64,000 nt of DNA from Pseudomonas baetica (GCF_002813455.1 NZ_PHHE01000001.1:5668501-5732500); one strand, 5' to 3'; shown: positions 47,826 to 56,229, counted from the stretch's first letter. Program-made: numbers and translations. Notes: generated from the letters alone by a model not told the origin.

Positions 47826-48670
47826 CAGGCAGCGCTCCGTGGATGGGTCGAGAACAGCGTCAGCAGACGCTCCGGTGTCAGTGCCTGTTGTGGTGTCGCG
47901 TCGAACAGCACGCGACGGTTGAGGCCGGTGACGCGACTGGCCAAACGCCCGACCGCTTCCAGATCATGCTCAATCCACAAAACGGTGATGCTCGCCGCGC
48001 GCCAGTCGCCAAGCAGGCGCTCGAACACCTGAATCCCGGCTTCATCGAGGGCCGACATCGGCTCATCCAGTACCAGTAGTTGCGGTGCCGGAATCAGCCC
48101 TTGGGCGAGCAGAACCCGCTGACGCTCGCCGCCGGACAGTGCGCCCATGCGCCGTTTGCGTTTGTCCTGCATGCCGACGCGCTCCAGCGCCTCACCGATG
48201 GCGCCGGCGTAGCGCTTGCTCAAGCCGAGAAACGCCGGGCGGCGCTGGCACATGGCGGCCATGAAATCGTCGACGGTCATCGGCAAACCGCGATCAAACT
48301 CCAGCGCTTGCGGCACGTAGCCGATGACGCCGGGCTCGCCGGGCCATTGCAGGCTCAACTGGCCCTGATGCGGCATCTGGCCGAGCAAGGTCTTGATCAG
48401 CGAACTCTTGCCGCCACCGTTGGGGCCGACCAGTGCGTGCACGCTGCCGGGGTGAACCTGAAAGGTGACCTTGTCGAGAATCGTCGTGCGGCCCAGCGTC
48501 AAACTGACATCGGCAAAATCCAAAGTCGGCCCGCAAACCTGTGGGAGCGGGCTTGCTCGCGAAGGCGTCGTGTCATCCGATAAAGATGTTGGCTGACCCG
48601 GCGCGTTCGCGAGCAAGCCCGCTCCCACAGGGGTAGCGGGTTTGTTCAGGAGGGTTTCTTTTGAAGTCAT
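47825..48670 (-). CDS. fpvD: ABC transporter ATPase FpvD
   Basis: ATPase of the FpvCDEF iron importer, 281 residues. Walker A GPNGGGKSS near residue 83, signature ALSGGERQRV near residue 178, Walker B LLVLDEPMSALDEAG, and switch His in WIEHDLEAV. The first 45 residues are unusual: residues about 14-45 are encoded by a complete REPIN, and the usual ABC start PTLDFADVSLTLGR follows. The ATG at 48670 overlaps the fpvC stop by four bases, so the insert seems to be translated. No other good start lies between the repeat and the ABC core. Confidence 0.92.
   Translation of the reverse strand: MTSKETLLNKPATPVGAGLLANAPGQPTSLSDDTTPSRASPLPQVCGPTLDFADVSLTLGRTTILDKVTFQVHPGSVHALVGPNGGGKSSLIKTLLGQMPHQGQLSLQWPGEPGVIGYVPQALEFDRGLPMTVDDFMAAMCQRRPAFLGLSKRYAGAIGEALERVGMQDKRKRRMGALSGGERQRVLLAQGLIPAPQLLVLDEPMSALDEAGIQVFERLLGDWRAASITVLWIEHDLEAVGRLASRVTGLNRRVLFDATPQQALTPERLLTLFSTHPRSAA
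48540..48629. repeat. REPIN inside the fpvD reading frame
   Basis: Inverted REP units TGTGGGAGCGGGCTTGCTCG... (48540-48563) and its complement (48606-48629). Both arms lie within the open frame of fpvD, near its 5' end, without a stop. Confidence 0.95.
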
Positions 48671-49596
48671 GCCCCCGACTCCTGAATCGCCCGTACCACG
48701 GTGTTGAGGTTGCCGGTCATTTCCTTTTCGTATTTGTCGGCGGTGTATTCGCCGTAAGAAATGTGCGACAGCGGGTACAGCTTCACACCGGATTCCCGCT
48801 GAATGGTTTCGACGTACGTGGACGGGAAATCCATTTCCGAGAAGATCACTTTCACGTCCAGCTCGCGCAGTTGATCGATGGTCTTCTTCAACTGGCTCGG
48901 GCTCGGCTCGATACCGTGGGCCGGCTCGACCACCGCCGTCACTTCCAGACCAAATTCGCGCAGCAGATAGTCGTAAGCCGCGTGAACGGTGGCGACGCGT
49001 AGTTCGGCATTCGGCGCCTGGGTCAGCTTGGCCAGGGCATCGGCGCGCATCTGGCGCAGGCGTTTGCCGTAGGCGCGGGCGTTTTGGGTGTAGGTCTTGG
49101 CGTTGTCCGGGTCGAGCTTGCCCAGTTCCCGGGCGATGTTGTTGACCTGGGCGATGGAGGCGCTGATCGACAGGAACGTATGCGGGTTCACCACTTTGCC
49201 GGCGCCACGCGCGGCAACTCCGGTGGCGGCGAGCAGCGGCACGTTTTCGTTGGCTTCGATGGTCTTGACGTTGGGTGTTTCGCTGGCGGCGATCATGCGA
49301 TCGGCGAAGTCATCATGGCCAACGCCATTGAGCACGATCACATCGAGGCCGCTGATGCGCTTGATGTCTTCGGCGCGTGGCTCGTAGGCGTGCGGGTTGA
49401 AACCGGCCGGGATCAGCGGCACCACTTCGGCCTTGTCGCCGACGATGTTCGCCACATAGCTGTAATAAGGATGCAGGGTGATGCCGATGCGCAGGCGTTT
49501 GGCTTCATCGGCGCTGGCCATCGGGCTAAGCAGACAGGCACACAAGCCCATTAGAAAAAGACGCAACAACGGACGGCGTGGAGATGAAATAGACAT
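48667..49596 (-). CDS. fpvC: Periplasmic metal-binding protein FpvC
   Basis: Cluster A-I binding protein of about 309 residues, thought to chelate the iron freed from ferripyoverdine. Signal peptide LLRLFLMGLCACLLSPMASA. The fold shows RIGITLHPYYSYVANIVGD, LIPAGFNPHAYEPRAEDI (metal-ligand His as in ZnuA), VNPHTFLSIS, VATVHAAYDYLLREFGL and VIFSEMDFPSTYVETI, so typical His and acidic ligands are kept. I chose the ATG at 49596; a TTG at 49635 overlapping fpvK is possible. The two binding proteins FpvC and FpvF are a mark of this system. Confidence 0.92.
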   Translation of the reverse strand: MSISSPRRPLLRLFLMGLCACLLSPMASADEAKRLRIGITLHPYYSYVANIVGDKAEVVPLIPAGFNPHAYEPRAEDIKRISGLDVIVLNGVGHDDFADRMIAASETPNVKTIEANENVPLLAATGVAARGAGKVVNPHTFLSISASIAQVNNIARELGKLDPDNAKTYTQNARAYGKRLRQMRADALAKLTQAPNAELRVATVHAAYDYLLREFGLEVTAVVEPAHGIEPSPSQLKKTIDQLRELDVKVIFSEMDFPSTYVETIQRESGVKLYPLSHISYGEYTADKYEKEMTGNLNTVVRAIQESGA

Positions 49597-49631
49597 GGGC
49601 AAACGGTCTTCTCTCGGGTGAGGGCGAGGAA

Positions 49632-50207
49632 TCAATGGCGATGTTCGCGGGTAACCCCGGCATCGTATTGCGCGACGATCTGTTTCCAGCCGGCGGCGGC
49701 CAGCGCAGTGTCAGTCAGGTCTTGCGGAGCCTTGAGTGCGGCGTCACGGTTGAGCCAGATATCCGGCTCAGCCTTGTCATCCGCGCCGATGCGCATCAGA
49801 AACGAGCCGGCGACGGCAAGTGTCTGGCTGTGACCGAAGTAGGCAGTGCCGGCCTGCATTTGCCAGACATGAGCGCCACGACTGACGGAACTGGCGTCCT
49901 GTGCAAACGGGGCAAAGCCCTCGTCCGCAAGGTTCTGCGGGGTCGGCAGGGCTTTCTGCTCTTCGCGCAGCAAGCGGATTTCGTCGAGGGTCACTCGCAG
50001 GTCTGCATAGATGCCTTGCTCGGCGGCGCTGAGGTCGCGGCGGGCATCGAGCTGATTGCTGGCGACCGGCTCCGGTTCATGGGAAACACCCCGCCACGCG
50101 ACGACCGAACCGGCCAATGCAAGGATCAGCAAACACAGCAGCAGCACATTGAGGGTTTCGTGGCCGGCACCGGCCGGGCGTACAACTTGGGTTGTCGGCG
50201 TACTCAT
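49632..50207 (-). CDS. fpvK: FpvK, membrane-anchored protein of the pyoverdine iron-release operon
   Basis: A 191-residue protein with one N-terminal hydrophobic helix (TLNVLLLCLLILALAGSVVAW) and a periplasmic part with a coiled region (YADLRVTLDEIRLLREEQKAL) and a C-terminal domain ending in EHRH. It matches the position of FpvK, one of the small partners of the FpvG reductase; its biochemical role is not well known. The start overlaps fpvJ by four bases. Function assigned by operon order. Confidence 0.85.
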   Translation of the reverse strand: MSTPTTQVVRPAGAGHETLNVLLLCLLILALAGSVVAWRGVSHEPEPVASNQLDARRDLSAAEQGIYADLRVTLDEIRLLREEQKALPTPQNLADEGFAPFAQDASSVSRGAHVWQMQAGTAYFGHSQTLAVAGSFLMRIGADDKAEPDIWLNRDAALKAPQDLTDTALAAAGWKQIVAQYDAGVTREHRH

Positions 50208-50545
50208 GGGGCCTCGATATCGGCTTGGTCGATTTCCACAACGTGACCAGGGCCGGCGTCGAACAGCACGTAGAACTCGGCGCCGGGTTTCTTGAAGGTC
50301 AGGGTCGAATCGGCGCCGAGCTTGCCCGGCACCAGAATCGTTTCGTCGTAGCCGATCACATCGAGGGTCACCCCCGGTGCGCCGCTGCCATCGGAGAAAC
50401 CGCCAGTGCATTTGATCTGCTCGTCATCGACGGCTTTGCATTCGCACATCGGGTTGTGGGCAAGCGCGCTGGCACTGAAGCCGGCGCACAGCACCAGCAA
50501 CGCGGCACTCAGCCGCAAGCGCAAAGAACGTTGAGAGCTGGTCAT
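50204..50545 (-). CDS. fpvJ: FpvJ, small periplasmic protein of the pyoverdine iron-release operon
   Basis: A 113-residue exported protein. Signal peptide RLSAALLVLCAGFSASALA, then a mature domain starting HNPMCECKAVDDEQIKCTGGFSDG with three Cys, suggesting a disulfide or metal contact, and a beta-rich C-terminus. The start ATG at 50545 overlaps the fpvH stop by four bases. It matches FpvJ by position and size. FpvJ forms part of the FpvGHJK reductase group in P. aeruginosa. Confidence 0.85.
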   Translation of the reverse strand: MTSSQRSLRLRLSAALLVLCAGFSASALAHNPMCECKAVDDEQIKCTGGFSDGSGAPGVTLDVIGYDETILVPGKLGADSTLTFKKPGAEFYVLFDAGPGHVVEIDQADIEAP

Positions 50546-51084
50546 GGTTTGGCTCCTTGTTTGTTCAGCCAGGCGATGGTGGCGGGGGAGGCCTGGCTCA
50601 GGGGAATCGAGGCCTGATGCATGCTGCCGTCCCAGCCTTCCATGGTGATCCACAGTTCGGCGTCGGTTTTGGTCTTTTCCGGGATCGGCATTTGTGTGCC
50701 CATGCGGTAGGGCGTGCCGAAGAAGATGGTGCCGGCAGCGCGCAGGCTGCGCGGCTTGCCGATGCGCAGGTAGGTGGCCTTCACCTGTTCGACACAGGCA
50801 TCGCAGAGGGCGGCGCTGAAATCTTTCATGTAGCCGGCCGGGCCGGTGAGGGTGGGAGCTTCGTTGCGCAGTTCGGCCAGTCGCAGGCTCCACGGCCCGA
50901 CCTGGATATTGCCGATTTCATGCTGCCCCAGCCCGCTGTCGCCGCGAAACAGCGAAGCGTCGGCGAAGTATTTGGGCATGAAGCCCAGCGGGATCAACAG
51001 CAGCAGGATGTTGATATGAAACCGCCATTTGCGCCAGAAACGCGCCAGTGGCGATGGCGCTGCAGTCGTTGTGGACTTGCTCAC
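50542..51084 (-). CDS. fpvH: FpvH, membrane protein of the pyoverdine iron-release operon
   Basis: A 180-residue protein with one helix near the N-terminus (INILLLLIPLGFMPKYFADA) and a periplasmic domain containing the Cys pair in AALCDACVEQVKATYLRIG and the segment YRMGTQMPIPEKTKTDAELWIT. The start overlaps fpvG by four bases. It matches FpvH by order; it is thought to assist FpvG. Nothing in the sequence proves a catalytic role. Confidence 0.86.
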   Translation of the reverse strand: MSKSTTTAAPSPLARFWRKWRFHINILLLLIPLGFMPKYFADASLFRGDSGLGQHEIGNIQVGPWSLRLAELRNEAPTLTGPAGYMKDFSAALCDACVEQVKATYLRIGKPRSLRAAGTIFFGTPYRMGTQMPIPEKTKTDAELWITMEGWDGSMHQASIPLSQASPATIAWLNKQGAKP

Positions 51085-52280
51085 AGGGTGGCCTCCGCAG
51101 GTTCACGGTTCGTGGCCGGTTGTGCCTTGGTGCGGTTTTTCTTGTCCTCGCGCTTGAGCGCATTGGCAGTGGCCAGGGCGGTACGTTTGGTCCAGATCAG
51201 CAAGCCGCTGAGCACCATCATGCTCAGCAGCAGGCCGAAGAAAAACCAGATCAGCTTGATCCAGATACCGCCGAAGTCACCGGTGTGCAACGGGCGCATG
51301 GATTCTGTGACGAATTCCAGCGAGGAGCGATCGGAGAGCAACCGTGAAGCGGCCATATCACCGTTGTACGGATTGAGCGTGGCGGTCTGGAACATCAGCG
51401 GATACCAGCCGCGACCGCCGACGCTCATGTGGCTGTAAGCGTTACCCGGCAGGCTGACGAAACTGGCCTCCAGTCCCGGGATCTTCTGCTGTGCGATTTC
51501 AACGGCGCGATCGAGGCTGATGCGCGGGGGCGGCGTGCCGGCTGCTGAAATCGGTACGCTTTCGCGGGACAAGGCCGGAATGATCGGTTCACTGGAGATT
51601 GAAATCTGGTTGTCGAACAGGATCGCCTGAATCAAGAACCAGGTGCCGGTGATGGAGATCACCGCGATGAACCAGATCGACCAGATGCCGGACAGTCGAT
51701 GGAAGTCGCCCCAGAAAATCCGTGCGCCGTGGCGCACGCGCAGGGTCGGGCGCAGAAAGCCTTTCCAGAAGCGTTTGTAGACCACCAGGCCGGTAATCAA
51801 TGACACCAGCATCGGCAAACCGAGAAACGACACCAGGTACCAGCCCCAGCTGTAGCCGTTGGTAAACGGCACCAGCCACCAGCCGTGCAGGGCGCGGGTG
51901 AAAGCCTTGAAGTCGAAGGTTGGCGCGGTGCCCTGAATGACGCCGGTGTACGGGTTGACGTAGACCGTCAGCGAGCGCCCGTCGGGGTAGCTGACTTCGA
52001 CATCGAGGGCAAAGTGCGACTCGTCCGGACGGCTGATGCTTTGCACCAGTGTTTGCGGTTCAGCTGTTTTGATCGCCGCCAGAATCTGGTCATAGCTGAG
52101 CCGCGGTGCGTCGTCCGATGGCTGGCTGGCACGCATCTGTGGATTGGCCAGCCAGACGATTTCCTGGCTGACCACCGCCAGAGTCCCGGTCACGCAGACG
52201 ATCAGGACAAAAAACCAGATTGGCAGCGCCAGCCAGCTATGCACCATGAACCATAGTTTGGAGCGGGATTTCTTCGACAT
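51081..52280 (-). CDS. fpvG: PepSY-family ferripyoverdine reductase FpvG
   Basis: Inner-membrane reductase of 399 residues that reduces Fe(III) in ferripyoverdine so that iron leaves the siderophore intact. PepSY-TM layout: helix 1 (WLALPIWFFVLIVCVTGTLA), a periplasmic PepSY domain, two middle helices (YLVSFLGLPMLVSLITGLVVY; WFIAVISITGTWFLIQAIL), a second periplasmic PepSY domain, and a last helix (LIWFFFGLLLSMMVLSGLLI), then a basic tail. His residues near helices 1 and 3 could bind haem. First gene of the eight-gene operon. I found no PvdS-type promoter before it. Confidence 0.92.
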   Translation of the reverse strand: MSKKSRSKLWFMVHSWLALPIWFFVLIVCVTGTLAVVSQEIVWLANPQMRASQPSDDAPRLSYDQILAAIKTAEPQTLVQSISRPDESHFALDVEVSYPDGRSLTVYVNPYTGVIQGTAPTFDFKAFTRALHGWWLVPFTNGYSWGWYLVSFLGLPMLVSLITGLVVYKRFWKGFLRPTLRVRHGARIFWGDFHRLSGIWSIWFIAVISITGTWFLIQAILFDNQISISSEPIIPALSRESVPISAAGTPPPRISLDRAVEIAQQKIPGLEASFVSLPGNAYSHMSVGGRGWYPLMFQTATLNPYNGDMAASRLLSDRSSLEFVTESMRPLHTGDFGGIWIKLIWFFFGLLLSMMVLSGLLIWTKRTALATANALKREDKKNRTKAQPATNREPAEATL

Positions 52281-52714
52281 GATTGCGCGTCTTTTTTTCG
52301 GTGAAAGGGCACGTGGCTACGGGCTTCGCAGCACGGGAGTCCCCGAAAGGCGCTCGTGGCTTTTGCCTACGCGAACGGCCTGCATCTCTATAGGACGAAT
52401 GAGCGAGGCAAATCCCGAAAAGCGATATGAAAGCAAATGTTTCGCAATTCCCCCCTTCACTACGAATCCTTTTCAGGCGCTGTCGAGCGAAACAAGGCTG
52501 CGATCTTTTGATCTGAAATCAGGATCAAAAGTAATGTCGACGCCGTTGACGTGACGCTGGTCTTTGAGAAATCCGGCAAACACCCGGCTGATCCTTTTCA
52601 GGGGTCTTGTGGGCTGCATCCTGAAAGTGTCCGGCGTTGGAGGCGGGGCGCGAAGCGTGAGGCGGTGGTTCATGAAGTGTGTAGGGCGGCCGATGTGTGC
52701 TGTCGTCGCCGGCC
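52281..52714. other. Upstream region of fpvG, no gene seen
   Basis: About 430 bases before the next REPIN. It holds a degenerate REP hairpin: CTTTTGATC (52505-52513) with GATCAAAAG (52523-52531), a half copy of the 9384 element. I searched the minus strand for TAAAT-N16-CGT and did not find it. No coding region looked real. Confidence 0.5.
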
Positions 52715-52806
52715 TCATCGCGGGCAAGCCCGCTCCCATAGGGATCTGGGGTGTGACTGCTTTGCATGCCACACAACAGAACCTTGTGGGAGCGGGCTTG
52801 CCCGCT
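52715..52806. repeat. REPIN, CATCGCGGGCAAGCCCGCTC type
   Basis: Inverted units at 52715-52740 and 52785-52806, of the GCGGGCAAGCCCGC family. It lies just downstream of the VOC-protein gene. Confidence 0.9.
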
Positions 52807-52821
52807 CAGACACTAAAGAGC

Positions 52822-53280
52822 TCAACCCTGACTGAACATCTCCATCGCCCGCTGCTTGATCTGCTCCTCGGTCAAATCCTCCTTGCGCGAGGCGAGAAAC
52901 CACAGGTGCCCATACGGATCCTTCAACGTCCCGCTGCGATCACCGTAGAACTGATCCTTGACCTCGGACACCACCGTCGCTCCGGCATCGAGTGCCCGTT
53001 GAAATGACTTGTCGACATCAGTCACATACAAATGCAGACCAACCGAAACGGCTTTTTCGGGGCTGCTCAAAGGCCCCTGATCGCACGGTGAGCCGAGCAT
53101 GATGGCGCTGTCGCCAATGCGCAGCTCCGCGTGGCCGATCCCGCCGTCGGGCATGGTCAGGCGCATGACTTCGGTGGCACCGAAGGCTTTTTTATAGAAG
53201 TCGATGGCCTCGGCGGCCTTCTGGATGCCGAGATATGGGGTAATGCTGTGATACCCCTCGGGAATGGGTTTGACGCTCAT
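52822..53280 (-). CDS. VOC-family protein (PhnB/glyoxalase-like)
   Basis: A 152-residue vicinal-oxygen-chelate fold protein. Motifs: YHSITPYLGIQKAAEAIDFYKKAFGA, the metal-contact GGIGHAELRIGDSAIMLG, and the closing DPYGHLWFLASRKEDLT typical of the PhnB-like branch. It has no signal peptide. It stands alone between fpvG and soxR, both on the same strand; the substrate cannot be deduced. Confidence 0.88.
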   Translation of the reverse strand: MSVKPIPEGYHSITPYLGIQKAAEAIDFYKKAFGATEVMRLTMPDGGIGHAELRIGDSAIMLGSPCDQGPLSSPEKAVSVGLHLYVTDVDKSFQRALDAGATVVSEVKDQFYGDRSGTLKDPYGHLWFLASRKEDLTEEQIKQRAMEMFSQG

Positions 53281-53389
53281 GACGTTCTCCCTGTTGTTTT
53301 ACCAGACGTGGTTTCACCGGATTACCGGAAGATTCACTATAGAACTGTCCGCGCGGCCAGGATTTTCCCCCGACGAGCAACACCTCGCA

Positions 53390-53842
53390 TCAGTCCTGGA
53401 GAAAATGCGCCCCTGGCCCTTTTTCGCCCAGCACATCGCCCTGATTGCGCAGCGGACAGGCCTCCATCGACAAGCAGCCACAACCGATGCAGCCGGTGAG
53501 CCGGTCGCGCAGCAGGGTCAGTTGGGTAATCCGCTCATCCAGCTCCCGCCGCCACTGCTCCGACAGAATCTTCCAGTCCGCCGCCGTCGGTACGCGATCG
53601 TCGGGGAGGATTTTCAGCGCTTCGCCAATCTCCGCCAGTGGAATCCCCAGACGCTGGGCAACTTTGATCAACGCCACCCGGCGCAGCACGGCTCGCGGGT
53701 AACGCCGTTGATTACCGGCATTACGCTGGCTTTTGATCAATCCCTTGGATTCATAAAAATGCAGGGCGGTGACCGCAACGCCGCTGCGTGCCGCGACTTC
53801 GCCGACGGTAAGCGGCTTGTGCAGGTTTTCCTTGGTGATCAT
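53390..53842 (-). CDS. soxR: Redox-sensitive regulator SoxR
   Basis: MerR-family regulator of 150 residues. N-terminal helix-turn-helix [25 protein letters not shown], a dimer helix, and the iron-sulfur loop [14 protein letters not shown] whose four Cys bind the [2Fe-2S] cluster oxidised by redox-cycling compounds such as phenazines. It is divergent from the ABM-protein gene across a SoxR-type site, the same pairing as P. aeruginosa soxR and PA2274. It should regulate that gene directly. Confidence 0.96.
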   Translation of the reverse strand: MITKENLHKPLTVGEVAARSGVAVTALHFYESKGLIKSQRNAGNQRRYPRAVLRRVALIKVAQRLGIPLAEIGEALKILPDDRVPTAADWKILSEQWRRELDERITQLTLLRDRLTGCIGCGCLSMEACPLRNQGDVLGEKGPGAHFLQD

Positions 53843-53855
53843 TGTGAAAAAGCTC

Positions 53856-53886
53856 TTGACCTTGACTTAACTAGAGGTTTTACCCT
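53856..53886 (+). promoter_or_regulatory. SoxR-type promoter
   Basis: -35 TTGACC (53856-53861) and -10-like TACCCT (53881-53886) are separated by 19 bases, the long spacer of MerR/SoxR targets. Between them is the dyad CCTTGACTTAACTAGAGG (53860-53877), close to the P. aeruginosa SoxR box. It reads toward the gene at 53936. Confidence 0.82.
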
Positions 53887-53935
53887 GCGCGTCATCGAGT
53901 CGCAAGATTCGCCTTACAGCCAAGTGGGGACTTTC

Positions 53936-54301
53936 ATGCAAGCATCAGCGAAAAACCGCAGCTTCACTCAGTTGATCGAATTCGAAATCGAGCCACGCCA
54001 GCAACCGGCGCTGGTCTCGGCGTTATCGGTGCAAACCGAACGTCTGGCCCAGCGCTACGACGGCTTTGTCAGCGCGAGTGTGCAAGCCAGCGACGATGGC
54101 CGGCGGGTATTGAGCTTTCTGCAATGGCAGAGCCGCGAGGCTGGGGAAGCCGCGTTCAGCAGTTTTGAAAGCGGCGAGCAGGATTTCTGGCAGTTGATCC
54201 GCGCCCATCAGGCGAAAACCGTCACCTTCAACTCGTTCCAGGTGCTGAGCAGCATCGCCCGCAGTCACGACGATGCCCTGCACTGCAACCTCGTGGGTTA
54301 G
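53936..54301 (+). CDS. Antibiotic biosynthesis monooxygenase-fold protein, SoxR target
   Basis: A 121-residue protein with the ABM ferredoxin-like fold: FTQLIEFEIEPRQQPALVSAL, YDGFVSASVQASDDGRRVLSFLQW and the C-terminal FNSFQVLSSIAR. It corresponds to P. aeruginosa PA2274, a member of the small SoxR regulon, and has the SoxR-type promoter. The exact chemistry is unknown. The stop overlaps the convergent sigma-54 activator by four bases. I started at the ATG at 53936; the long open frame to 53264 is shadow. Confidence 0.88.
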   Translation: MQASAKNRSFTQLIEFEIEPRQQPALVSALSVQTERLAQRYDGFVSASVQASDDGRRVLSFLQWQSREAGEAAFSSFESGEQDFWQLIRAHQAKTVTFNSFQVLSSIARSHDDALHCNLVG

Positions 54302-55398
54302 ATCGACAATTGAATCAGACGCTCGCCTCGCAAGCTTGCCGTCATTCGCCGCTTGTTCACCGCCAGTTCGCCGATTTTGATCAGCCGCGTGCGTGTGACA
54401 TTACGGCTCAGGCCCAGCAGCGCGGCGGTGTGTACCTGATTGTAATGGCAAAAGCGATAGGCCGCGCGCAGCAAGGCGTCTTCGACCTTTTCGTGCAAGG
54501 CGCCGGCCTGTTGCGCGAAGAGTTTTTGAAAGGCCTGTTCCAGTAAAGCCTCCGGTGAATCGTCAGCGCTCTGATGATCGTCAGGACGCTCGATGCGCAG
54601 GTTCGACAGACGCAAGTCATCGCGTTCGATCACGCCGTTGCGGCAGATCAACAAGGTGTGATGGATGACGTTTTCCAATTCGCGAATGTTGCCCGGCCAA
54701 CTGTAGCTGCGCAGTTTTTGTTCGGCGCCGGGGCTGATGCTGACCCGCCCGTAACCCAGGCGCTGGCTGTAAGCCTCGATGAAGTGTCGGGTCAGCGGCA
54801 GGATGTCGCCCGGACGCTCGCGCAACGGGCTCAGCACCAGATTGACAACGTTGAGGCGGTAATACAGATCCTCGCGGAAATTCCCGGCGTTGATGGCCTT
54901 CTCCAGTTGCACGTTGGTCGCCGCCAGCACCCGCACATCAATGGGAAGGCTTTTGCGCGAACCCAGCCGCACCACTTCGCGCTCTTGCAACACCCGCAGC
55001 AGTTTCACCTGAATGGTCATCGGCAGATCACCGATCTCATCGAGAAACAGCGTGCCTCCATCCGCCTCTTCAAACCAGCCGGCCTTGGCACTCAGCGCCC
55101 CGGTGAAGGCGCCTTTTTCATGGCCGAACAATTCGGCTTCCACCAGCGACTCGGAAAACGCCCCGCAATTGACCGCGACGAAGGGCCGATGGCGGCGGTT
55201 GCTCAGGTTATGAATGTGCCGCGCTACCAGCTCCTTGCCGGTGCCGGTCTCGCCGATGATCAGCACACTGGCCTCGCTCGGCGCGACCTGTTGCAAATGC
55301 GCGAGCAGGGCCTGGGACTTCGGGTCTTCGAACACTTGCGCGGTGGCTCGTATCGAGGTGGCCAGGGCGGGTGAGGGCGGTAGGGTCAGCAGTTGCAT
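54298..55398 (-). CDS. Sigma-54-dependent activator (SfnR-like)
   Basis: Activator of 366 residues made of an AAA+ domain and a C-terminal helix-turn-helix, with no receiver or sensory domain. Walker [18 protein letters not shown] near residue 47, the GAFTGA loop ([15 protein letters not shown]) that contacts sigma-54, Walker [14 protein letters not shown] and the arginine-finger region [11 protein letters not shown] are all intact. The C-terminal helices include [23 protein letters not shown]. It resembles SfnR, which turns on sulfone use. Its usual partner, an oxidoreductase gene, is broken next to it. Confidence 0.88.
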   Translation of the reverse strand: MQLLTLPPSPALATSIRATAQVFEDPKSQALLAHLQQVAPSEASVLIIGETGTGKELVARHIHNLSNRRHRPFVAVNCGAFSESLVEAELFGHEKGAFTGALSAKAGWFEEADGGTLFLDEIGDLPMTIQVKLLRVLQEREVVRLGSRKSLPIDVRVLAATNVQLEKAINAGNFREDLYYRLNVVNLVLSPLRERPGDILPLTRHFIEAYSQRLGYGRVSISPGAEQKLRSYSWPGNIRELENVIHHTLLICRNGVIERDDLRLSNLRIERPDDHQSADDSPEALLEQAFQKLFAQQAGALHEKVEDALLRAAYRFCHYNQVHTAALLGLSRNVTRTRLIKIGELAVNKRRMTASLRGERLIQLSI

Positions 55399-55435
55399 GG
55401 GCTCGTCCTTCTTTATTAGTTCAAATGCAGGCAGG

Positions 55436-55745
55436 TCAGGAATAGAAGGTCGGCACCGGCAGCGCCTGGTTCAGTGCCCAGTCGCCCAGCTCATGGAGCT
55501 TGTAATCGAGCGGGTCGTGCAGGGTTTGCGTGCGCAGGTTGCGCCAATGGCGGTCGAGGCGCAGCGAGGCGTGGGTTGAACGCGCCCCGGTGACCTCAAA
55601 CAAGCGGCTGCAAATATCCACGCTTTGACGGCTGACGGCGAATTTGGCTGTGGCAATTGCGGTGGCCAGATGACCGCGCTCTTCGGCACTGAGGTTCGGG
55701 TAATTGCGTGCTTCTTCAAAGGCCCCTTCGGGTGTTGAACGGCTG
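55436..55745 (-). pseudogene. C-terminal remnant of a SfnB/DszC-type oxidoreductase
   Basis: Only about 100 codons remain, reading EEARNYPNLSAEERGHLATA, FAVSRQSVDICSRLFEVTGA, RSTHASLRLDRHWRNLRTQT and a C-terminus LHDPLDYKLHELGDWALNQA. This is the end of an acyl-CoA dehydrogenase-fold flavin monooxygenase of the sulfur-acquisition kind, which is normally about 400 residues. No start with a ribosome site exists and the upstream 300 residues are missing. The left boundary (about 55745) is estimated. It is a deletion remnant, downstream of which lies an intact activator. Confidence 0.82.
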
Positions 55746-55753
55746 TTGGCTGG

Positions 55754-55779
55754 GCAACGGTTGCTGGAGCAACAGTTGC
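55754..55779. promoter_or_regulatory. Overlapping GCAAC/GTTGC dyads, possible activator site
   Basis: The stretch holds GCAACGGTTGC, GTTGCTGGAGCAAC and GCAACAGTTGC in overlap, all inverted repeats of GCAAC. It lies beside the oxidoreductase remnant. Sigma-54 activators of the SfnR kind bind GCAAC-type dyads as far as I recall; the link here is inferred. Confidence 0.5.
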
Positions 55780-55974
55780 GAATGCATGAAAGGATTTATA
55801 ACGGCTGGTGGTTATTCCGTAAAAGAACGTTAATCGATATTTATAGATCTTTAAGAGATATGGACTGATATCGATGAATCACTGATAGCCACTATTGAAA
55901 GCGTTGATTTCTGCGCGAGCGTGCCGGGGCGTAGCCTTTCTCCATCGACCCCCACTGCTCGCCAGGACGCTCCC

Positions 55975-56229
55975 ATGAATCGTTTACTGACTGTTTCCCT
56001 GCTGCTCGCTGTCTCCGCACTTGCCGGTTGTGTTTCTAATTCTCCAGAGCTGCGCCCGTACACCGACGAAGAGTCCCGGGAGTTGGCGATGGAATCGCTG
56101 AACCGCAGTGGTTTGTCTTTTGATCAATACCACGCGAAAAAAGCCCAATTGCTTGGCCGTACCCAGTTTGACAAGAAGGCTGAAATGAGCGCCGAACGAG
56201 CCGTACAGCTGCACGGTCGCGCAAGCTGA
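55975..56229 (+). CDS. Small lipoprotein
   Basis: An 84-residue lipoprotein: signal LLTVSLLLAVSALAGC with lipobox LAGC, mature Cys at about residue 18. The rest is hydrophilic and helical (TDEESRELAMESLNRSGLS, YHAKKAQLLGRTQFDKKAEM). It does not match a family I know. The ATG at 55975 has AGGA upstream; the frame is open to 55921. It stands alone before the LysE-type gene. Function unknown. Confidence 0.8.
   Translation: MNRLLTVSLLLAVSALAGCVSNSPELRPYTDEESRELAMESLNRSGLSFDQYHAKKAQLLGRTQFDKKAEMSAERAVQLHGRAS

Noticed and set aside
46020..49635. Reading the ABC genes as a zinc uptake (znuABC) system
   Set aside because: Two binding-protein genes and the upstream reductase group FpvGHJK match the pyoverdine fpv operon; no zur gene or His-rich loop is present.
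52551..53007. Plus-strand frames over the REPIN and the VOC gene
   Set aside because: They consist of REP sequence and the shadow of the VOC gene.
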